Positions 9,626 to 18,389 of a stretch of 64,000 nt of DNA are shown here, in pieces. Position 1 is the stretch's first letter, and each line of letters begins with the position of its first letter. Origin of the DNA: Synechocystis sp. LKSZ1 (GTDB taxonomy: Bacteria > Cyanobacteriota > Cyanobacteriia > Cyanobacteriales > Microcystaceae); contig NZ_AP031572.1 of assembly GCF_040436315.1 (NCBI RefSeq), forward strand, positions 3,596,001 through 3,660,000, in the 5' to 3' direction. The notes under the pieces were generated by a model. That model was given only the letters and a program-made list of their open reading frames with translations, made no database searches and had not been told where the DNA came from. The position numbers were made by a program, and so were the translations under genes.

Positions 9626-10692
9626 TTTATTCGTTGTGACTCAGCTAAGACATCGGGGCCAGGGAAAAACTCGTCGATCATATCTTTGATAAAACTAGTA
9701 CAAGGAACGGCGATTAAAATCCCTAGAATACCGGCTATTTTAGCTCCGATCATCAACGATAATAGTACCCATACCGGGTGAACACCGGTAAATTTTCCTA
9801 GTAGTCGCGGGGCCAGACCATTTTCAATAATTTGATCAATGATGGTGGCAATAACCAGCACTTGAACGCCGACCCACAGGCCATGAAAAGTTGCCAGGGC
9901 ACTCACCAGGGCAATGGTAATGGCCCCACCAAAAGGGAATAGGGCCATTACTCCCACTGCTAGACCGGACAGCAAGCCAAAGGGAATCTGGAAAGCAATC
10001 AAAGCCAGGCTGAGACTGACTCCCAACAGGCTCGCCACGGTTGCTTGGCCAATGTAGTAGTTCTGAAAACTACGGCGGAAGCTTTGGCGAACAGGATGAC
10101 GCCAGCGACGGGGGAGCCAGCGGAAAATACCATCCCAAAATTCGCGGCCCCGAAGGAGGAGATAGATGGTGATGATTAGGATAAAACCCGCTTCAAAAAG
10201 GCCCCCCGCCGTCCAGATCAAGAGTCCCAATAGGTGACTGAGCATTCCTTGTACTTGGCCTGGAATCTGCTCCGAGGCCCGCAGGGCAAACTGTTTTAAA
10301 TTGCTGGGCAGTTGCCACTGGACGGTCCACCGGTCGAGGAGTTGAAAATATTCTCCATTGACATCCCCGAGTTTGGCCAGGAGGTGTAAGAGTTGACGAA
10401 CTTGTTCCATCAGCGGTGGCACGACGAGTACAGCAATACAGGCAAGGGCCAGGCCGGCTCCCACCAGGACGAGAATCACTGCTTGAAAACGTTGGATATG
10501 GGGATGGCGCTGGAGCCAACGCACCGGATAGCCCAGAATAAAAGCCAGTAAATTGGCAATGATAAAGATGCGGATGGGGGACTGAAAATATTCCAATACC
10601 TGCAACAGCACCCAAGCATTGAGGAGGCCGAGGGGTAGGATTAGGCTAGGCCAGAGCCAACGGGGCCATGGTGGTAAGCGACGAAAGCCCAT
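9622..10692 (-). CDS. AI-2E family transporter-like membrane protein
   Basis: 356-residue polytopic protein of the AI-2 exporter superfamily (TqsA/YdiK/PerM-like). It has paired N-terminal helices, a soluble linker around residues 95-150, and a C-terminal block with the family signature ([18 protein letters not shown], then [22 protein letters not shown]). Substrates vary in this family, so quorum-signal export should not be assumed. It is the last gene of a minus-strand run queF / UPF0104-like / this gene, with 16 bp to its upstream neighbour, and probably shares their transcript. Confidence 0.85.
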   Translation of the reverse strand: MGFRRLPPWPRWLWPSLILPLGLLNAWVLLQVLEYFQSPIRIFIIANLLAFILGYPVRWLQRHPHIQRFQAVILVLVGAGLALACIAVLVVPPLMEQVRQLLHLLAKLGDVNGEYFQLLDRWTVQWQLPSNLKQFALRASEQIPGQVQGMLSHLLGLLIWTAGGLFEAGFILIITIYLLLRGREFWDGIFRWLPRRWRHPVRQSFRRSFQNYYIGQATVASLLGVSLSLALIAFQIPFGLLSGLAVGVMALFPFGGAITIALVSALATFHGLWVGVQVLVIATIIDQIIENGLAPRLLGKFTGVHPVWVLLSLMIGAKIAGILGILIAVPCTSFIKDMIDEFFPGPDVLAESQRIN

Positions 10693-10708
10693 GGTGTCCC
10701 CTCCGGGT

Positions 10709-11659
10709 CTAGGATTGAAGTTTACGCTGATAATACTGCCACAATTCGTAGCCGCTGAGACTGAGGCTGGCGGTTCCCAGGGGAATCCAGAAATAGATCA
10801 CACGGTAGGCCAGCAAGGCCCCCAGAATTTCCACAGAACTAAAGGTCGGTTGAAGAATAAATAGGATCACCGTTTCAAAGACACCTAAACCACCGGGCAC
10901 ATTACTCACAATTCCTGCTAATTGGGCCAGGAGGTAAATCCCGAAGAAACCCGCATAGCTCAGGTCAGCCCGAGGGGAGAACAGCACAAATAATACTGCC
11001 GAGGCCAGGCCCCAGTCCGCCGCCGTCACCACAATTTGGGCCAAGGAAATGGAGAGGGGGACATGGGGAAGTTGCCAGCGACCGATGACAATACCTTGCT
11101 TTGTGGCCAAACTCAGGGCCAGATAGGCCAGGGTCAAGCCGACAAAAACGATGCCCACTGGATGCATGGAATCGAAGGGTAAACGCAGAAATTTCGGTAC
11201 CTGGAGTGGTTCCACAAGGAAGGTGATCCCCCCCACCGCAAACAGGCCCAGCCAAAAACTGGCATTACAAAAGGCAATGATCGCCGCAATTTGGCCATTG
11301 CCCAGGCCCCACTGTCGATAGAAGCGATAACGCAGGGCGCTACCACTCAACAGAGCTAGGCCGACGCTATTACTGATGGCATAGCTGATGAAACCGACCC
11401 AACTGGTTCTAGCGAGGGCCAAGGGATATTGGAGATAACGGAGGGCTAAAGTATCATAACCCGTGAGAAAAATATAATTGATCCCCATCAAACCCAGGGC
11501 CAAACCGAGACGTTGGTCGGGAATGGCATGAAGACTGTTGACAATAGCCGACCAACCGTAGCGGTGAATTTCCCCCTGGATCGCCGTCAAGGACAGCCCA
11601 AACAAAACGAGGCCAACGAAGGCCGGCCCATAGCGTTGGAGGTGTTTCCAGAGCGTCAT
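10709..11659 (-). CDS. UPF0104 / lysylphosphatidylglycerol synthase-like membrane protein
   Basis: 316 residues with about eight hydrophobic helices and the UPF0104/MprF-flippase pattern: an [18 protein letters not shown] block and, near the end, [19 protein letters not shown]. Only the membrane (flippase-like) part is present; no GNAT-like aminoacyl-transfer domain follows, so it cannot make lysyl-PG alone. Start ATG overlaps the queF stop by 4 bp (ATGA arrangement), which suggests translational coupling. Function in cyanobacteria is unknown; lipid movement is an inference from the family. Confidence 0.8.
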   Translation of the reverse strand: MTLWKHLQRYGPAFVGLVLFGLSLTAIQGEIHRYGWSAIVNSLHAIPDQRLGLALGLMGINYIFLTGYDTLALRYLQYPLALARTSWVGFISYAISNSVGLALLSGSALRYRFYRQWGLGNGQIAAIIAFCNASFWLGLFAVGGITFLVEPLQVPKFLRLPFDSMHPVGIVFVGLTLAYLALSLATKQGIVIGRWQLPHVPLSISLAQIVVTAADWGLASAVLFVLFSPRADLSYAGFFGIYLLAQLAGIVSNVPGGLGVFETVILFILQPTFSSVEILGALLAYRVIYFWIPLGTASLSLSGYELWQYYQRKLQS

Positions 11660-12081
11660 GATCCGGCTGACGATTGAGTATGCTCGACTTCCACAACGGT
11701 ATGTACATTTCCTCGGGGGTTAAAGTCTGCCCGCAGTTTGGCGTAGAGGGGATCGCAGGCCGCTACAAAATCATCCAAAATTACGTTCACCACTTCCTCA
11801 TGGGAAATATATTGGTCGCGATAACGGTTGATGTAGAGCTTAAGAGATTTCAGTTCTACCACTTTTTCGTCGGGGCAATAGGTCAGCTCAAAGGTGGCAA
11901 AGTCAGGGTAGCCAGAAAAAGGACATTTGCAGGTAAATTCCGGCAGGGTGATGTGAATGTTGAAACGGCGGCCCACTCGAGGATTGGGGAAGGTCACCAA
12001 CTGGCCCTCTTCAATTAAGCGTTCACCGTACTTGACCGTGCTCACGTTGGTCGTGGAGGCTGGGGAAGGAAAAGCAGTCAT
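11656..12081 (-). CDS. queF: NADPH-dependent preQ0 reductase QueF
   Basis: 141-residue unimodal QueF that reduces 7-cyano-7-deazaguanine (preQ0) to preQ1 in queuosine biosynthesis. The thioimide-forming Cys is Cys53 in [10 protein letters not shown] and the family motif ELKSLKLY is present. It is the first gene of a minus-strand operon with two membrane proteins; the following start overlaps its stop. The shared region upstream (12082-12328) is divergent from the phycobilisome-linked gene. I see no preQ1 riboswitch there. Confidence 0.93.
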   Translation of the reverse strand: MTAFPSPASTTNVSTVKYGERLIEEGQLVTFPNPRVGRRFNIHITLPEFTCKCPFSGYPDFATFELTYCPDEKVVELKSLKLYINRYRDQYISHEEVVNVILDDFVAACDPLYAKLRADFNPRGNVHTVVEVEHTQSSAGS

Positions 12082-12328
12082 AGAAAAGTTGAGTAAGGAT
12101 GGATGAGACTACAGACAATGGCTACCCTTGGCCCAAGCCAGGCCTGTCGCCGGGGCAACCATCGCCTTACCGATTATTACAAAACTTTAATCTCTTCATC
12201 ATTGCCCCCCGGTTTTTTTGGTCAATAATAGGGGAAGCGCCTAGAGCCCCCACCGGTTTAAAGCCCTATTCTTCGGTATTTTATCCCTTTTTCCTCCCCT
12301 AAACAGCCTACTGAGCGCCGCCAACCCT

Positions 12329-12745
12329 ATGTTGACCAGTCCCAGTGCCGATGACCTGCAATTTATTCTCGAAATTGTTGTCCTGCCTGCCCTCTCCTCT
12401 TGCCCCGGCCTACAGCAAACTCGTAGTTATTACTCCCTAAAAGTGCCGTTGGCCCGACTGAGTAACGAAATCCAGCGGGTTCATCGCGACGGTGGCCAGA
12501 TCGTTCGAGTAATGCCCAGTGCTCTCCTTAATCCCTTACTGTCACCCCGGTCAAGCCTCCCTTGGTGGATCGAAATTTACACCGACTATCCCCGTTGTCT
12601 CTACTACTTTGGCCCCTTTGAGAGTCTGGTCGAGGCCCAAGCACACCAAGCCGGTTTCGCAGAAGACCTACACCAGGAAGGAGCGGAGTCCCTGGTTGTG
12701 CAAATTAAGCAATGCCAACCGCCCATTTTGACCCAGGAATGGTGA
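12329..12745 (+). CDS. CpcD-like/DUF1816 phycobilisome-associated protein
   Basis: 138 residues in two parts. The N-terminal half (about 20-65) resembles the CpcD/ApcC small linker domain, with KVPLARLSNEIQRVHRDGGQIVRV. The C-terminal half (about 75-130) fits DUF1816, with WWIEIYTDYPRCLYYFGPF and an EAQAHQAGFAEDL helix. DUF1816 proteins are restricted to cyanobacteria and their role is unclear. Genes for a bilin lyase (cpcS) and the rod-core linker (cpcG) follow on the same strand 59 and about 800 bp downstream, supporting a phycobilisome role. Domain calls are by eye. Confidence 0.7.
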   Translation: MLTSPSADDLQFILEIVVLPALSSCPGLQQTRSYYSLKVPLARLSNEIQRVHRDGGQIVRVMPSALLNPLLSPRSSLPWWIEIYTDYPRCLYYFGPFESLVEAQAHQAGFAEDLHQEGAESLVVQIKQCQPPILTQEW

Positions 12746-12804
12746 GGCCCCAAACCTCTTCTACAATGGGGAAATGACCCTATTGCGAACAGGAGCCCCT
12801 CACC

Positions 12805-13386
12805 ATGGATGCCATGGAGTTTTTTTTGAAAAGTGCTGGCACGTGGCAATCCCAGCGCACCACCCATCATTTGGCCTTTCGCCGTGCCGAAACGGGTACT
12901 TCCGAAATTTTTGTGGAGGCTCTGGGGGCCGACCACCCCAAAATCATCGAAATTTGTCAACTTCATCAGGTTGATCCGGCCCTGGCCGTCGGCGGGGCCT
13001 TTGTCCGTTGGGAAAGTACCATGGCCTGGGACAAAGAAGATGAAAACCATGAAGGGACAACGGTTTTTGCCCTGATTCCTCAGGTGGATAATCCCCGTCA
13101 AGGCCAACTGCTGCGAGAACGCGGTTACGCCGAAATTGTCCCCATTGCGGGCCAGTACCACCTAGACGAAGAAGATGCCCTGGTGCTCGTGACTGAGTAC
13201 GAAACCATGACCACCATCGAGCGTTTTTGGTTCGTCAATGCCAACATGCGCCTGAGAACCAGTACTGTCCAGCGTTTTGGCGGATTTAACACCGCTACCT
13301 TCTGCACGGAAATGCGAACAACAAGTACTGCCAGTGCTGCTCCAGAAGAAGCCGTAACCGCCTACGAACAACTCAGTGGCTGGTAA
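12805..13386 (+). CDS. cpcS: Phycobiliprotein chromophore lyase CpcS/CpeS
   Basis: 193-residue lyase of the S/U type, which attaches phycocyanobilin to Cys82-equivalents of allophycocyanin and phycocyanin beta subunits. Typical blocks are FFLKSAGTWQSQRTTHH at the start, VGGAFVRWESTMAWD and the acidic HEGTTVFALIP strand. The lipocalin-like core ends with RFWFVNANMRLRTSTV and a GGFNTATFCTE strand. Start ATG at 12805. It sits between a CpcD-like/DUF1816 gene and cpcG. Which CpcS/CpcU subgroup it belongs to needs a tree. Confidence 0.92.
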   Translation: MDAMEFFLKSAGTWQSQRTTHHLAFRRAETGTSEIFVEALGADHPKIIEICQLHQVDPALAVGGAFVRWESTMAWDKEDENHEGTTVFALIPQVDNPRQGQLLRERGYAEIVPIAGQYHLDEEDALVLVTEYETMTTIERFWFVNANMRLRTSTVQRFGGFNTATFCTEMRTTSTASAAPEEAVTAYEQLSGW

Positions 13387-13443
13387 GGGCAGTCAGTCAT
13401 GTTCCTTGCCCCTGGGCCAACCTTCACGGGTAAAACTTTAGGC

Positions 13444-13496
13444 TTTGTAAGAATTTGTAATAATTGACCGTGGGGAGGCCCTTGCTCCCTTATGAT
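13444..13496 (+). promoter_or_regulatory. Putative cpcG promoter with HLR1-like (RpaB) element
   Basis: Two TTTGTAA copies start at 13444 and 13454 (10-bp period). On the other strand this is TTACAAA-TT-C-TTACAAA, matching both cores of HLR1. TATGAT at 13491-13496 is a good -10 box, placing the element at about -59 to -42. RpaB activation in low light is inferred. Confidence 0.5.
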
Positions 13497-13542
13497 TTAC
13501 ATAACTCGTTTAAAGCTTTTCTAAGATTACGGAGGTTCCATC

Positions 13543-14292
13543 TTGGCTATTCCGCTTATAAATTACGCCCCCAAAAGCCAGAACGTACGAGTTGCTGGCT
13601 ACGACATTGGTGGTGATGAAAAACCCACTGTTTTTACGACGGAAAACCTGCTCTCTTCGTCCGATATGGACAATCTGATCGAAGCGGCCTACCGTCAAAT
13701 TTTCTTCCATGCCTTTAAGTGGGACAGGGAAAAGATCCTAGAATCCCAACTCCGCAATGGCCAATTGACCGTGCGCGACTTTATCCGCGGCCTCTTGCTC
13801 TCCAAAACCTTCCGCGATAGCTTCTACGACAAAAATAGTAACTATCGCTTCGTTGAGCATTGTGTTCAAAAGGTTCTGGGTCGGGATGTCTACGGTGAAC
13901 GGGAAAAAATTGCCTGGTCTATTGTCGTCGCCACCAAAGGTCTTCAAGGGTTTGTGGATGACCTCCTCAATAGCGACGAGTATCTGAGCAATTTCGGCTA
14001 CGATACCGTTCCCTACCAACGTCGTCGTAATTTGCCGGGCAGAGAAGCTGGAGAAATCCCCTTCAATATCAAATCTCCCCGTTACGATGCTTACCACCGT
14101 CGTCAGTTGGGCTTCCCCCAAATCGTCTGGCAAAACGAAGTTCGTCGCTTTGTTCCCCAGGACAAAAAGGCCAAAGCCGGCGATCCCGTCAATTTCTTGG
14201 CCATGGCTCGGAGCATCAACCCCTCCGCCAATACCATTCCCAAGATCTCTGCCTTAAACATTAACATCGAAGCCTCGGTTCCCCGTCGCTAG
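13543..14292 (+). CDS. cpcG: Phycobilisome rod-core linker polypeptide CpcG
   Basis: 249-residue linker that joins phycocyanin rods to the allophycocyanin core. The N-terminus ([17 protein letters not shown]) is canonical and starts at a TTG codon at 13543, preceded by GGAGG at 13531-13535. The PBS linker domain spans about residues 15-150 ([40 protein letters not shown]). The basic C-terminal region lacks an obvious transmembrane helix, which argues for CpcG1-type rather than the membrane-bound CpcG2/CpcL. It has its own likely promoter with an HLR1-like box. Confidence 0.95.
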   Translation: MAIPLINYAPKSQNVRVAGYDIGGDEKPTVFTTENLLSSSDMDNLIEAAYRQIFFHAFKWDREKILESQLRNGQLTVRDFIRGLLLSKTFRDSFYDKNSNYRFVEHCVQKVLGRDVYGEREKIAWSIVVATKGLQGFVDDLLNSDEYLSNFGYDTVPYQRRRNLPGREAGEIPFNIKSPRYDAYHRRQLGFPQIVWQNEVRRFVPQDKKAKAGDPVNFLAMARSINPSANTIPKISALNINIEASVPRR

Positions 14293-14537
14293 ATAGTTTC
14301 GATGATCCCCTGGGGGGAAAGTCTCAGTGCGCTGAAGGATTAGCGGTAACCGTTGATTTCAGAGTGGACTACAGGCTTTCCCCTTCTTTGTTGATCAGTT
14401 TTTGGGGGCCTGGCCAAACTTTAACGTTTTTGTCAGTGAGAAAGATCACCGTTCCTGGGTGACGGTTATTATGGCAAGGACTGGGCAGATCAAGAACACT
14501 GGGAGTATTCCTATCTTTAGATTTGTCGTATTGTCCT

Positions 14538-14780
14538 ATGTTTCTGCCCATTTCTACGGATACCTCTCTCCTCAATGGCCCTGGTGGCCTAATGCCTCCT
14601 TCCCGTGTTGCCCCAGAATGGGAACCCCTATTGCATGGCCTCGCAGAACCCAAAGCACCATCCCTAGACCCCGAAACCCGACAACAAATTTTGCTATCGC
14701 TCATTTTTCGACTACAGCGGCTCCGCTCTCTACGACGCCTTCCCACCCGCTACGATCTCTCCCTAAAATTGGCCCCCTAG
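14538..14780 (+). CDS. Small hypothetical protein
   Basis: Possible 80-residue protein starting at the ATG at 14538 (a TTG at 14523 is in frame). The C-terminal 50 residues look like genuine protein, with a predicted helix ETRQQILLSLIFRLQRLRSL followed by a basic RRLPTRYDL tail. Codon use resembles the neighbours. I recognise no domain. A longer ORF in another frame covers the same bases, so the call is uncertain. It lies 50 bp upstream of the next gene on the same strand. Confidence 0.4.
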   Translation: MFLPISTDTSLLNGPGGLMPPSRVAPEWEPLLHGLAEPKAPSLDPETRQQILLSLIFRLQRLRSLRRLPTRYDLSLKLAP

Positions 14781-14829
14781 GACTAGGGGTGTGGCAGAAT
14801 AAAGCCTGTAGATTCCTGGGTAGATTGTT

Positions 14830-15489
14830 ATGGGTATTGATCTTCGGGGGGCCACCCTCCGGTCACATCTAGATAAACTCCTCTTCCTAGTAGGTGTGCT
14901 CTACTTGCTGGGGGTTGGCCTCTGGCTGAACGGCCAGCCAACACGTCCTCGTCCTCTTCCCTCTTCCCAGACCTCGGTGGAAGACGCTAAATTTATTGCC
15001 TATCTCCAGCAATCCCTCCGGTTACTACAAAATACCCCGCCCCGTCCCCAAAATCCGGCCCCCCCGATGGCGAAGACTCCCCCGACGGTTCCCGTTAATC
15101 CCCAGCTTGCCTCTCCGAGGATTCCTCCCCTCCCCCCCCTCCCCGCCAGTAATCCGGCCCCCAATCTAGCCGCTCTCTACAATGCCCCTCCCCTACCGGC
15201 AACGCAGGCCGTCGTGCCAGCCCCACCCCCCATCCCCCAAGCCCCAGCGAATCCCATCAGCGCCATTCCTCCGATGGTTAAGGCCAAGCAGGCCCATAGC
15301 CTCGTGGGTGTTCTCGAATCAGGAGAACGTTCTTCTGCACTGTTTAGTTGGGATGGCCTCACGCAACGCATTCAGGTGGGAGAAGTCGTTGGGGGTAGTG
15401 GTTGGACACTAACTGGGGTCAGTAATCAAAAAGCTATTCTCTCCCGCCAAGGTAAAACACGCTATCTTGAGGTAGGACAAAGTTTTTAG
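14830..15489 (+). CDS. Membrane-anchored proline-rich protein with GspC/PilP-like C-terminus
   Basis: 219 residues. One N-terminal transmembrane helix (about 17-34, LLFLVGVLYLLGVGLWL), then a Pro/Ala-rich linker of about 110 residues with many PP and PAP runs, then a compact C-terminal domain of about 60 residues. That domain has a VGVLESGERSSALFSW...QVGEVVGGSGWTLTGVS pattern, reminiscent of the homology region of GspC and of PilP. The layout (anchor, periplasm-spanning linker, small beta domain) fits an envelope-spanning adaptor, but this is inference. It is 6 bp upstream of the TIGR04376-like gene, so the two are probably co-transcribed. Confidence 0.65.
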   Translation: MGIDLRGATLRSHLDKLLFLVGVLYLLGVGLWLNGQPTRPRPLPSSQTSVEDAKFIAYLQQSLRLLQNTPPRPQNPAPPMAKTPPTVPVNPQLASPRIPPLPPLPASNPAPNLAALYNAPPLPATQAVVPAPPPIPQAPANPISAIPPMVKAKQAHSLVGVLESGERSSALFSWDGLTQRIQVGEVVGGSGWTLTGVSNQKAILSRQGKTRYLEVGQSF

Positions 15490-15495
15490 GCCGCC

Positions 15496-16068
15496 ATGGG
15501 TGTATTAGACGATTTCAGTCGCTTTCTCGAAACTCGCCTCGAAGAATTTTTACAAAACAATCCCCATCTAGAACTTCAGGCCCTGCTCGAGCAATTGCGG
15601 GAACAGGAACAGGATACTCGCAACCTATTAACCAGCCTAGAAGCCCAAAAACAGCGCCAGGAACAAGACCTACTGGCCCTGGCCCAGGATATTCAACTTT
15701 GGCATGATCGCATTGCCAAGGCCCAACAGGCAGGTCGTCAAGATTTGGCCGAGGCCGCCCAGGAACGGGAAGCGGCCCTTCTGCGTCAGGGCAATCTTCT
15801 CTGGGGACAGATGGAAGGGAGCCGCACCCGCTTGAGCCAATCCCAGGCCCTCTTGGCCCAAATCCAGAGCCGTCAAAAAGAGATACAAAGCAAAGCAGAA
15901 CAGATGAAGGCTCAACCAAGCCCACCGCCCAATCGAGATACCACGGGTTGGAATCAAGGGGGCCAGTACAGTCAGTATAAACGGGCCAAGGATCCCCTAG
16001 AAGCGGCTTTTCAGGATTGGGAGCTCGATGAGGAGTTGGAACGCCTCAAACAGAATACCCGTCGATAG
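15496..16068 (+). CDS. Coiled-coil protein of the cyanobacterial TIGR04376 type
   Basis: 190 residues, almost entirely helical. An N-terminal amphipathic segment (MGVLDDFSRFLETRLEEFL) leads into a Gln/Glu/Leu-rich coiled coil (about 25-140), then a Pro/Gly-rich break, then a short acidic tail. This matches a cyanobacteria-specific family with PspA/Vipp1-like character (TIGR04376 from memory). It follows the GspC/PilP-like gene after 6 bp and converges on lsiR. Function unknown; membrane association through the first helix is plausible. Confidence 0.7.
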   Translation: MGVLDDFSRFLETRLEEFLQNNPHLELQALLEQLREQEQDTRNLLTSLEAQKQRQEQDLLALAQDIQLWHDRIAKAQQAGRQDLAEAAQEREAALLRQGNLLWGQMEGSRTRLSQSQALLAQIQSRQKEIQSKAEQMKAQPSPPPNRDTTGWNQGGQYSQYKRAKDPLEAAFQDWELDEELERLKQNTRR

Positions 16069-16122
16069 CGTCAATCTGTTGGATAGGCTAAGATCATCAG
16101 CAAATTATAATATTTACAACCC

Positions 16123-17235
16123 CTAGCTGGCCAACGGGAAGGTCATCAGTTGTGCTTCAACAACTGTTAACAGTTCCTGGGGAAGAAAGGGCTTCTCGAG
16201 GTAAGCCGAGGCCTGGGCCAATTTCCCTTGGATGCGGTCCACTAAGCTGGCCTGCGGAGTCAGTAAAATCACTGGGGTTTCCTTGACCGGAAGAGATTGA
16301 CGGATTAAGCGACAGAGTTCGTAGCCATTAAGGCCGGGCATATCCGCCTCTACGAGAACAGCACTGGGTTTTTGACTCATGACCACTGCCAATGCGGTTA
16401 AGGATTCCTGTAGACAGAGCGTTTTGAAGCCATTATGATCCAGTGTTGCCTGTACCATGCGCTGTAGGGCAGGACGATGATTGATCGACACAATCAAGGG
16501 CCGACGGTCTACCTGAATGTCTTGGTAGGGAAGCATTTTGATTCCACCCTGCTGAACTTGGGGCCGAAGCAAAAGGGCCAACTCCAGAACATTGGTATGA
16601 GTCCGACTGGCCAAATTATAGAGACAGGATAGGTCGGTCAAGCCCCGATTGAATTGAGCAAGCCATTGGTTATCCCGTTGGCAATGCTGACTCAGTGAAG
16701 CTTTGATTTTGCCCCAATCTTCAACGAGAGGACGCTGAAATGGTGAACTAATTTCTGTATGAAGGGCCTGCCAAAACTTGACTTTGTGCTTTAGGGGGGC
16801 CATTACCTTATCTAGCTCAAACTTTAAGAAAGGGTCTTCGAGGGTTTCTTGGTCATTAAAAAAACAGGTCGATTGGGGAAGGGCTAGAATCTGAACCAAA
16901 GCTTCCTGGGTGAAGCGAGTCAGGATAGAGCGTGTTTGTTGCAGAGAAAAGATCCCCCTACGCCATAGATGGTAGAGGTGCGAGTAATCATGGCTGACCT
17001 GTTCGGGTAAGTCCTGCTGTTGTTGCAGATGATAGCCGAGGAGATATTGCATCCTTTCTCTGATGCCTACGCCGCTGTTAGCAAAATGAATCTTGCCATC
17101 CCCCAAATAAACTTGCCAAGTGACAAATTCGTCGAAGGGGTTTTGAATAGTCAGCTTTCCCGTGGCTTGATTAGCTTCTAGGGTTTGCAGAAGTTGGACA
17201 GGAAGATAAGTTTTGGGTAGGGAGGTTGTCATCAT
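16123..17235 (-). CDS. lsiR: PatA-type response regulator, LsiR homologue
   Basis: 370 residues: N-terminal DUF4388-like domain (about 8-150, TGKLTIQNPFDEFVTWQVY), a linker, and a C-terminal CheY-like receiver (about 246-362). This is the PatA/PixG layout. In Synechocystis, LsiR (slr1214) is the output of the UirS-UirR near-UV system driving negative phototaxis; here too the gene follows uirS and uirR. The receiver is degenerate: the phosphoacceptor position is Glu296 (VEADMPG), the N-terminal acidic pair is replaced in SINHRP, while Lys348 and Thr326 remain. A 373-bp region separates it from uirR, indicating its own promoter. No Shine-Dalgarno is obvious. Confidence 0.8.
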   Translation of the reverse strand: MMTTSLPKTYLPVQLLQTLEANQATGKLTIQNPFDEFVTWQVYLGDGKIHFANSGVGIRERMQYLLGYHLQQQQDLPEQVSHDYSHLYHLWRRGIFSLQQTRSILTRFTQEALVQILALPQSTCFFNDQETLEDPFLKFELDKVMAPLKHKVKFWQALHTEISSPFQRPLVEDWGKIKASLSQHCQRDNQWLAQFNRGLTDLSCLYNLASRTHTNVLELALLLRPQVQQGGIKMLPYQDIQVDRRPLIVSINHRPALQRMVQATLDHNGFKTLCLQESLTALAVVMSQKPSAVLVEADMPGLNGYELCRLIRQSLPVKETPVILLTPQASLVDRIQGKLAQASAYLEKPFLPQELLTVVEAQLMTFPLAS

Positions 17236-17608
17236 GGCAATTTAGGAAGAAGCTGGCGAATCAGGTTTTGGAAATTTTGGTGTAGTAGCCTAGGGGAAAA
17301 TGGACACGGTATCGTGGCAATGGAGCGAGAAAAGGGGGCTACGTGATTCTAATGAAGAGAGCAGGAAGAGACGTAACCCTAGACCCCTACACGGACTGGC
17401 GATGTCTAGTCGCTTAATCGCTAGCGAACCGTTGGAGGAACAGTACCGTAAACTTACCTGCTATCTTAGGCAGTCCTGCTCCTGCTTGTCTTGATCGATT
17501 TTTGACAAACTAACGGATTTTTGACCTGACTTGGCTCTGCATGGCCCGATGGTCTTGGTTGCTTCACAACCACTGCCAAGGCCATGAAAATAGAATATTG
17601 AGACGAGT
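17236..17608 (-). other. uirR-lsiR intergenic region, possible leader/sRNA locus
   Basis: 373 bp with no convincing gene; a 64-codon open frame on the plus strand looks non-coding. The distal part (near uirR) holds the candidate UirR operator. If transcription begins near 17456, a leader of about 220 nt precedes lsiR. In Synechocystis the equivalent place encodes the small RNA csiR1 (recalled). I could not define a terminator or conserved structure here. Confidence 0.4.
17463..17525 (-). promoter_or_regulatory. Candidate UirR operator and lsiR promoter
   Basis: GATTTTTGAC occurs twice as an exact direct repeat, at 17497-17506 and 17516-17525 (19-bp period). On the minus strand it lies just upstream of a weak -35 (GACAAG, 17490-17485) and a -10-like TAAGAT (17468-17463), spaced 16 bp. 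Direct repeats at about two helical turns are typical of AraC-family sites, and UirR carries an AraC-type domain. Inferred. Confidence 0.5.
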
Positions 17609-18355
17609 TTAAGTCTTGCTGGCCAGGGAATGACGGAAATCCCTCGGCGTCAGGCCAGTGAGATTACGGAAATGGTGGGTGAGTTGGCTATGGGAGGTAA
17701 AACCACAGCGTAGAGCAATATCGCTAATGGAAAGCTCCCGTTGTTTGAGGAGTTCCTTAGCCCGTTGGATCCGGCTCTGGATAATAAATTGGTAGGGCGA
17801 GCATCCCATTTCTTTCTGAAAAAAACGACAAAAATAGGCTGGACTCATCCCGATTGCTCCCGAAAGAAATTCAATGGTGATGCTTTTATCGAGGTGTGCT
17901 TCGATATAGGCCAGAGTTGCCTGTAAACGATAGGGAGCCGCGGCTAGATCTTCGGCGGTTTTCTGGGCTGGAACCTCAGCGTTTTGGGCCGGCTGGGCCA
18001 GGGCAATAGCCATACTAGACAGAAGTTGCTCACGACGGAAGGGTTTAACCACATAACCAGCGGGATTAATCGCCTGGGCCCGCTTCAGCGTTTCAGTATC
18101 AGAAAAAGCCGTGAGAAAAATAATTGGAATAGCATAAAGAGACTGAATTTGTTCAGCCACTTCAATCCCATCTAATTTACCCTTAATACAAATATCTAAG
18201 AGAATAAGGTCAGGCCGTAATTCAACCACTTTTTTAAGCGCTATTTCGCCATCAGATACCGTCCCACAGACTTGATATTCATTATCTTTAATTAAGTGGG
18301 CAATATGTTGAGCAACCAATCGTTCGTCTTCAACAATCAGCACTTGAAAGGGCAT
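17609..18355 (-). CDS. uirR: AraC-family response regulator, UirR homologue
   Basis: 248 residues. The receiver (about 1-120) is intact, with Glu9/Asp10/Glu11, phosphoacceptor Asp54 in LILLDICIKG, and the conserved Lys in VVKPFR. An AraC/XylS DNA-binding domain fills about residues 145-245, with two helix-turn-helix units (IEFLSGAIGMSPAYFCRFF and ISDIALRCGFTSHSQLTHHF). REC-AraC fusions are rare in cyanobacteria; UirR (slr1213) is the known example, partner of UirS and activator of lsiR. It lies 34 bp downstream of the sensor gene, so the two form an operon. Confidence 0.87.
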   Translation of the reverse strand: MPFQVLIVEDERLVAQHIAHLIKDNEYQVCGTVSDGEIALKKVVELRPDLILLDICIKGKLDGIEVAEQIQSLYAIPIIFLTAFSDTETLKRAQAINPAGYVVKPFRREQLLSSMAIALAQPAQNAEVPAQKTAEDLAAAPYRLQATLAYIEAHLDKSITIEFLSGAIGMSPAYFCRFFQKEMGCSPYQFIIQSRIQRAKELLKQRELSISDIALRCGFTSHSQLTHHFRNLTGLTPRDFRHSLASKT

Positions 18356-18389
18356 AGTTCACCACGACTATTGGCTCTATGATTTTAGC

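Noticed and set aside
12099-12302. 67-codon ORF between queF and the DUF1816 gene
   Set aside because: No ribosome site and no recognisable sequence; more likely the divergent promoter region.
14402-14872. 156-codon ORF after cpcG
   Set aside because: It overlaps two better candidates (14538 and 14830) in other frames and has poor protein-like composition.
17300-17494. 64-codon ORF in the lsiR upstream region
   Set aside because: No Shine-Dalgarno, atypical composition, and it runs through the putative promoter of lsiR on the other strand.
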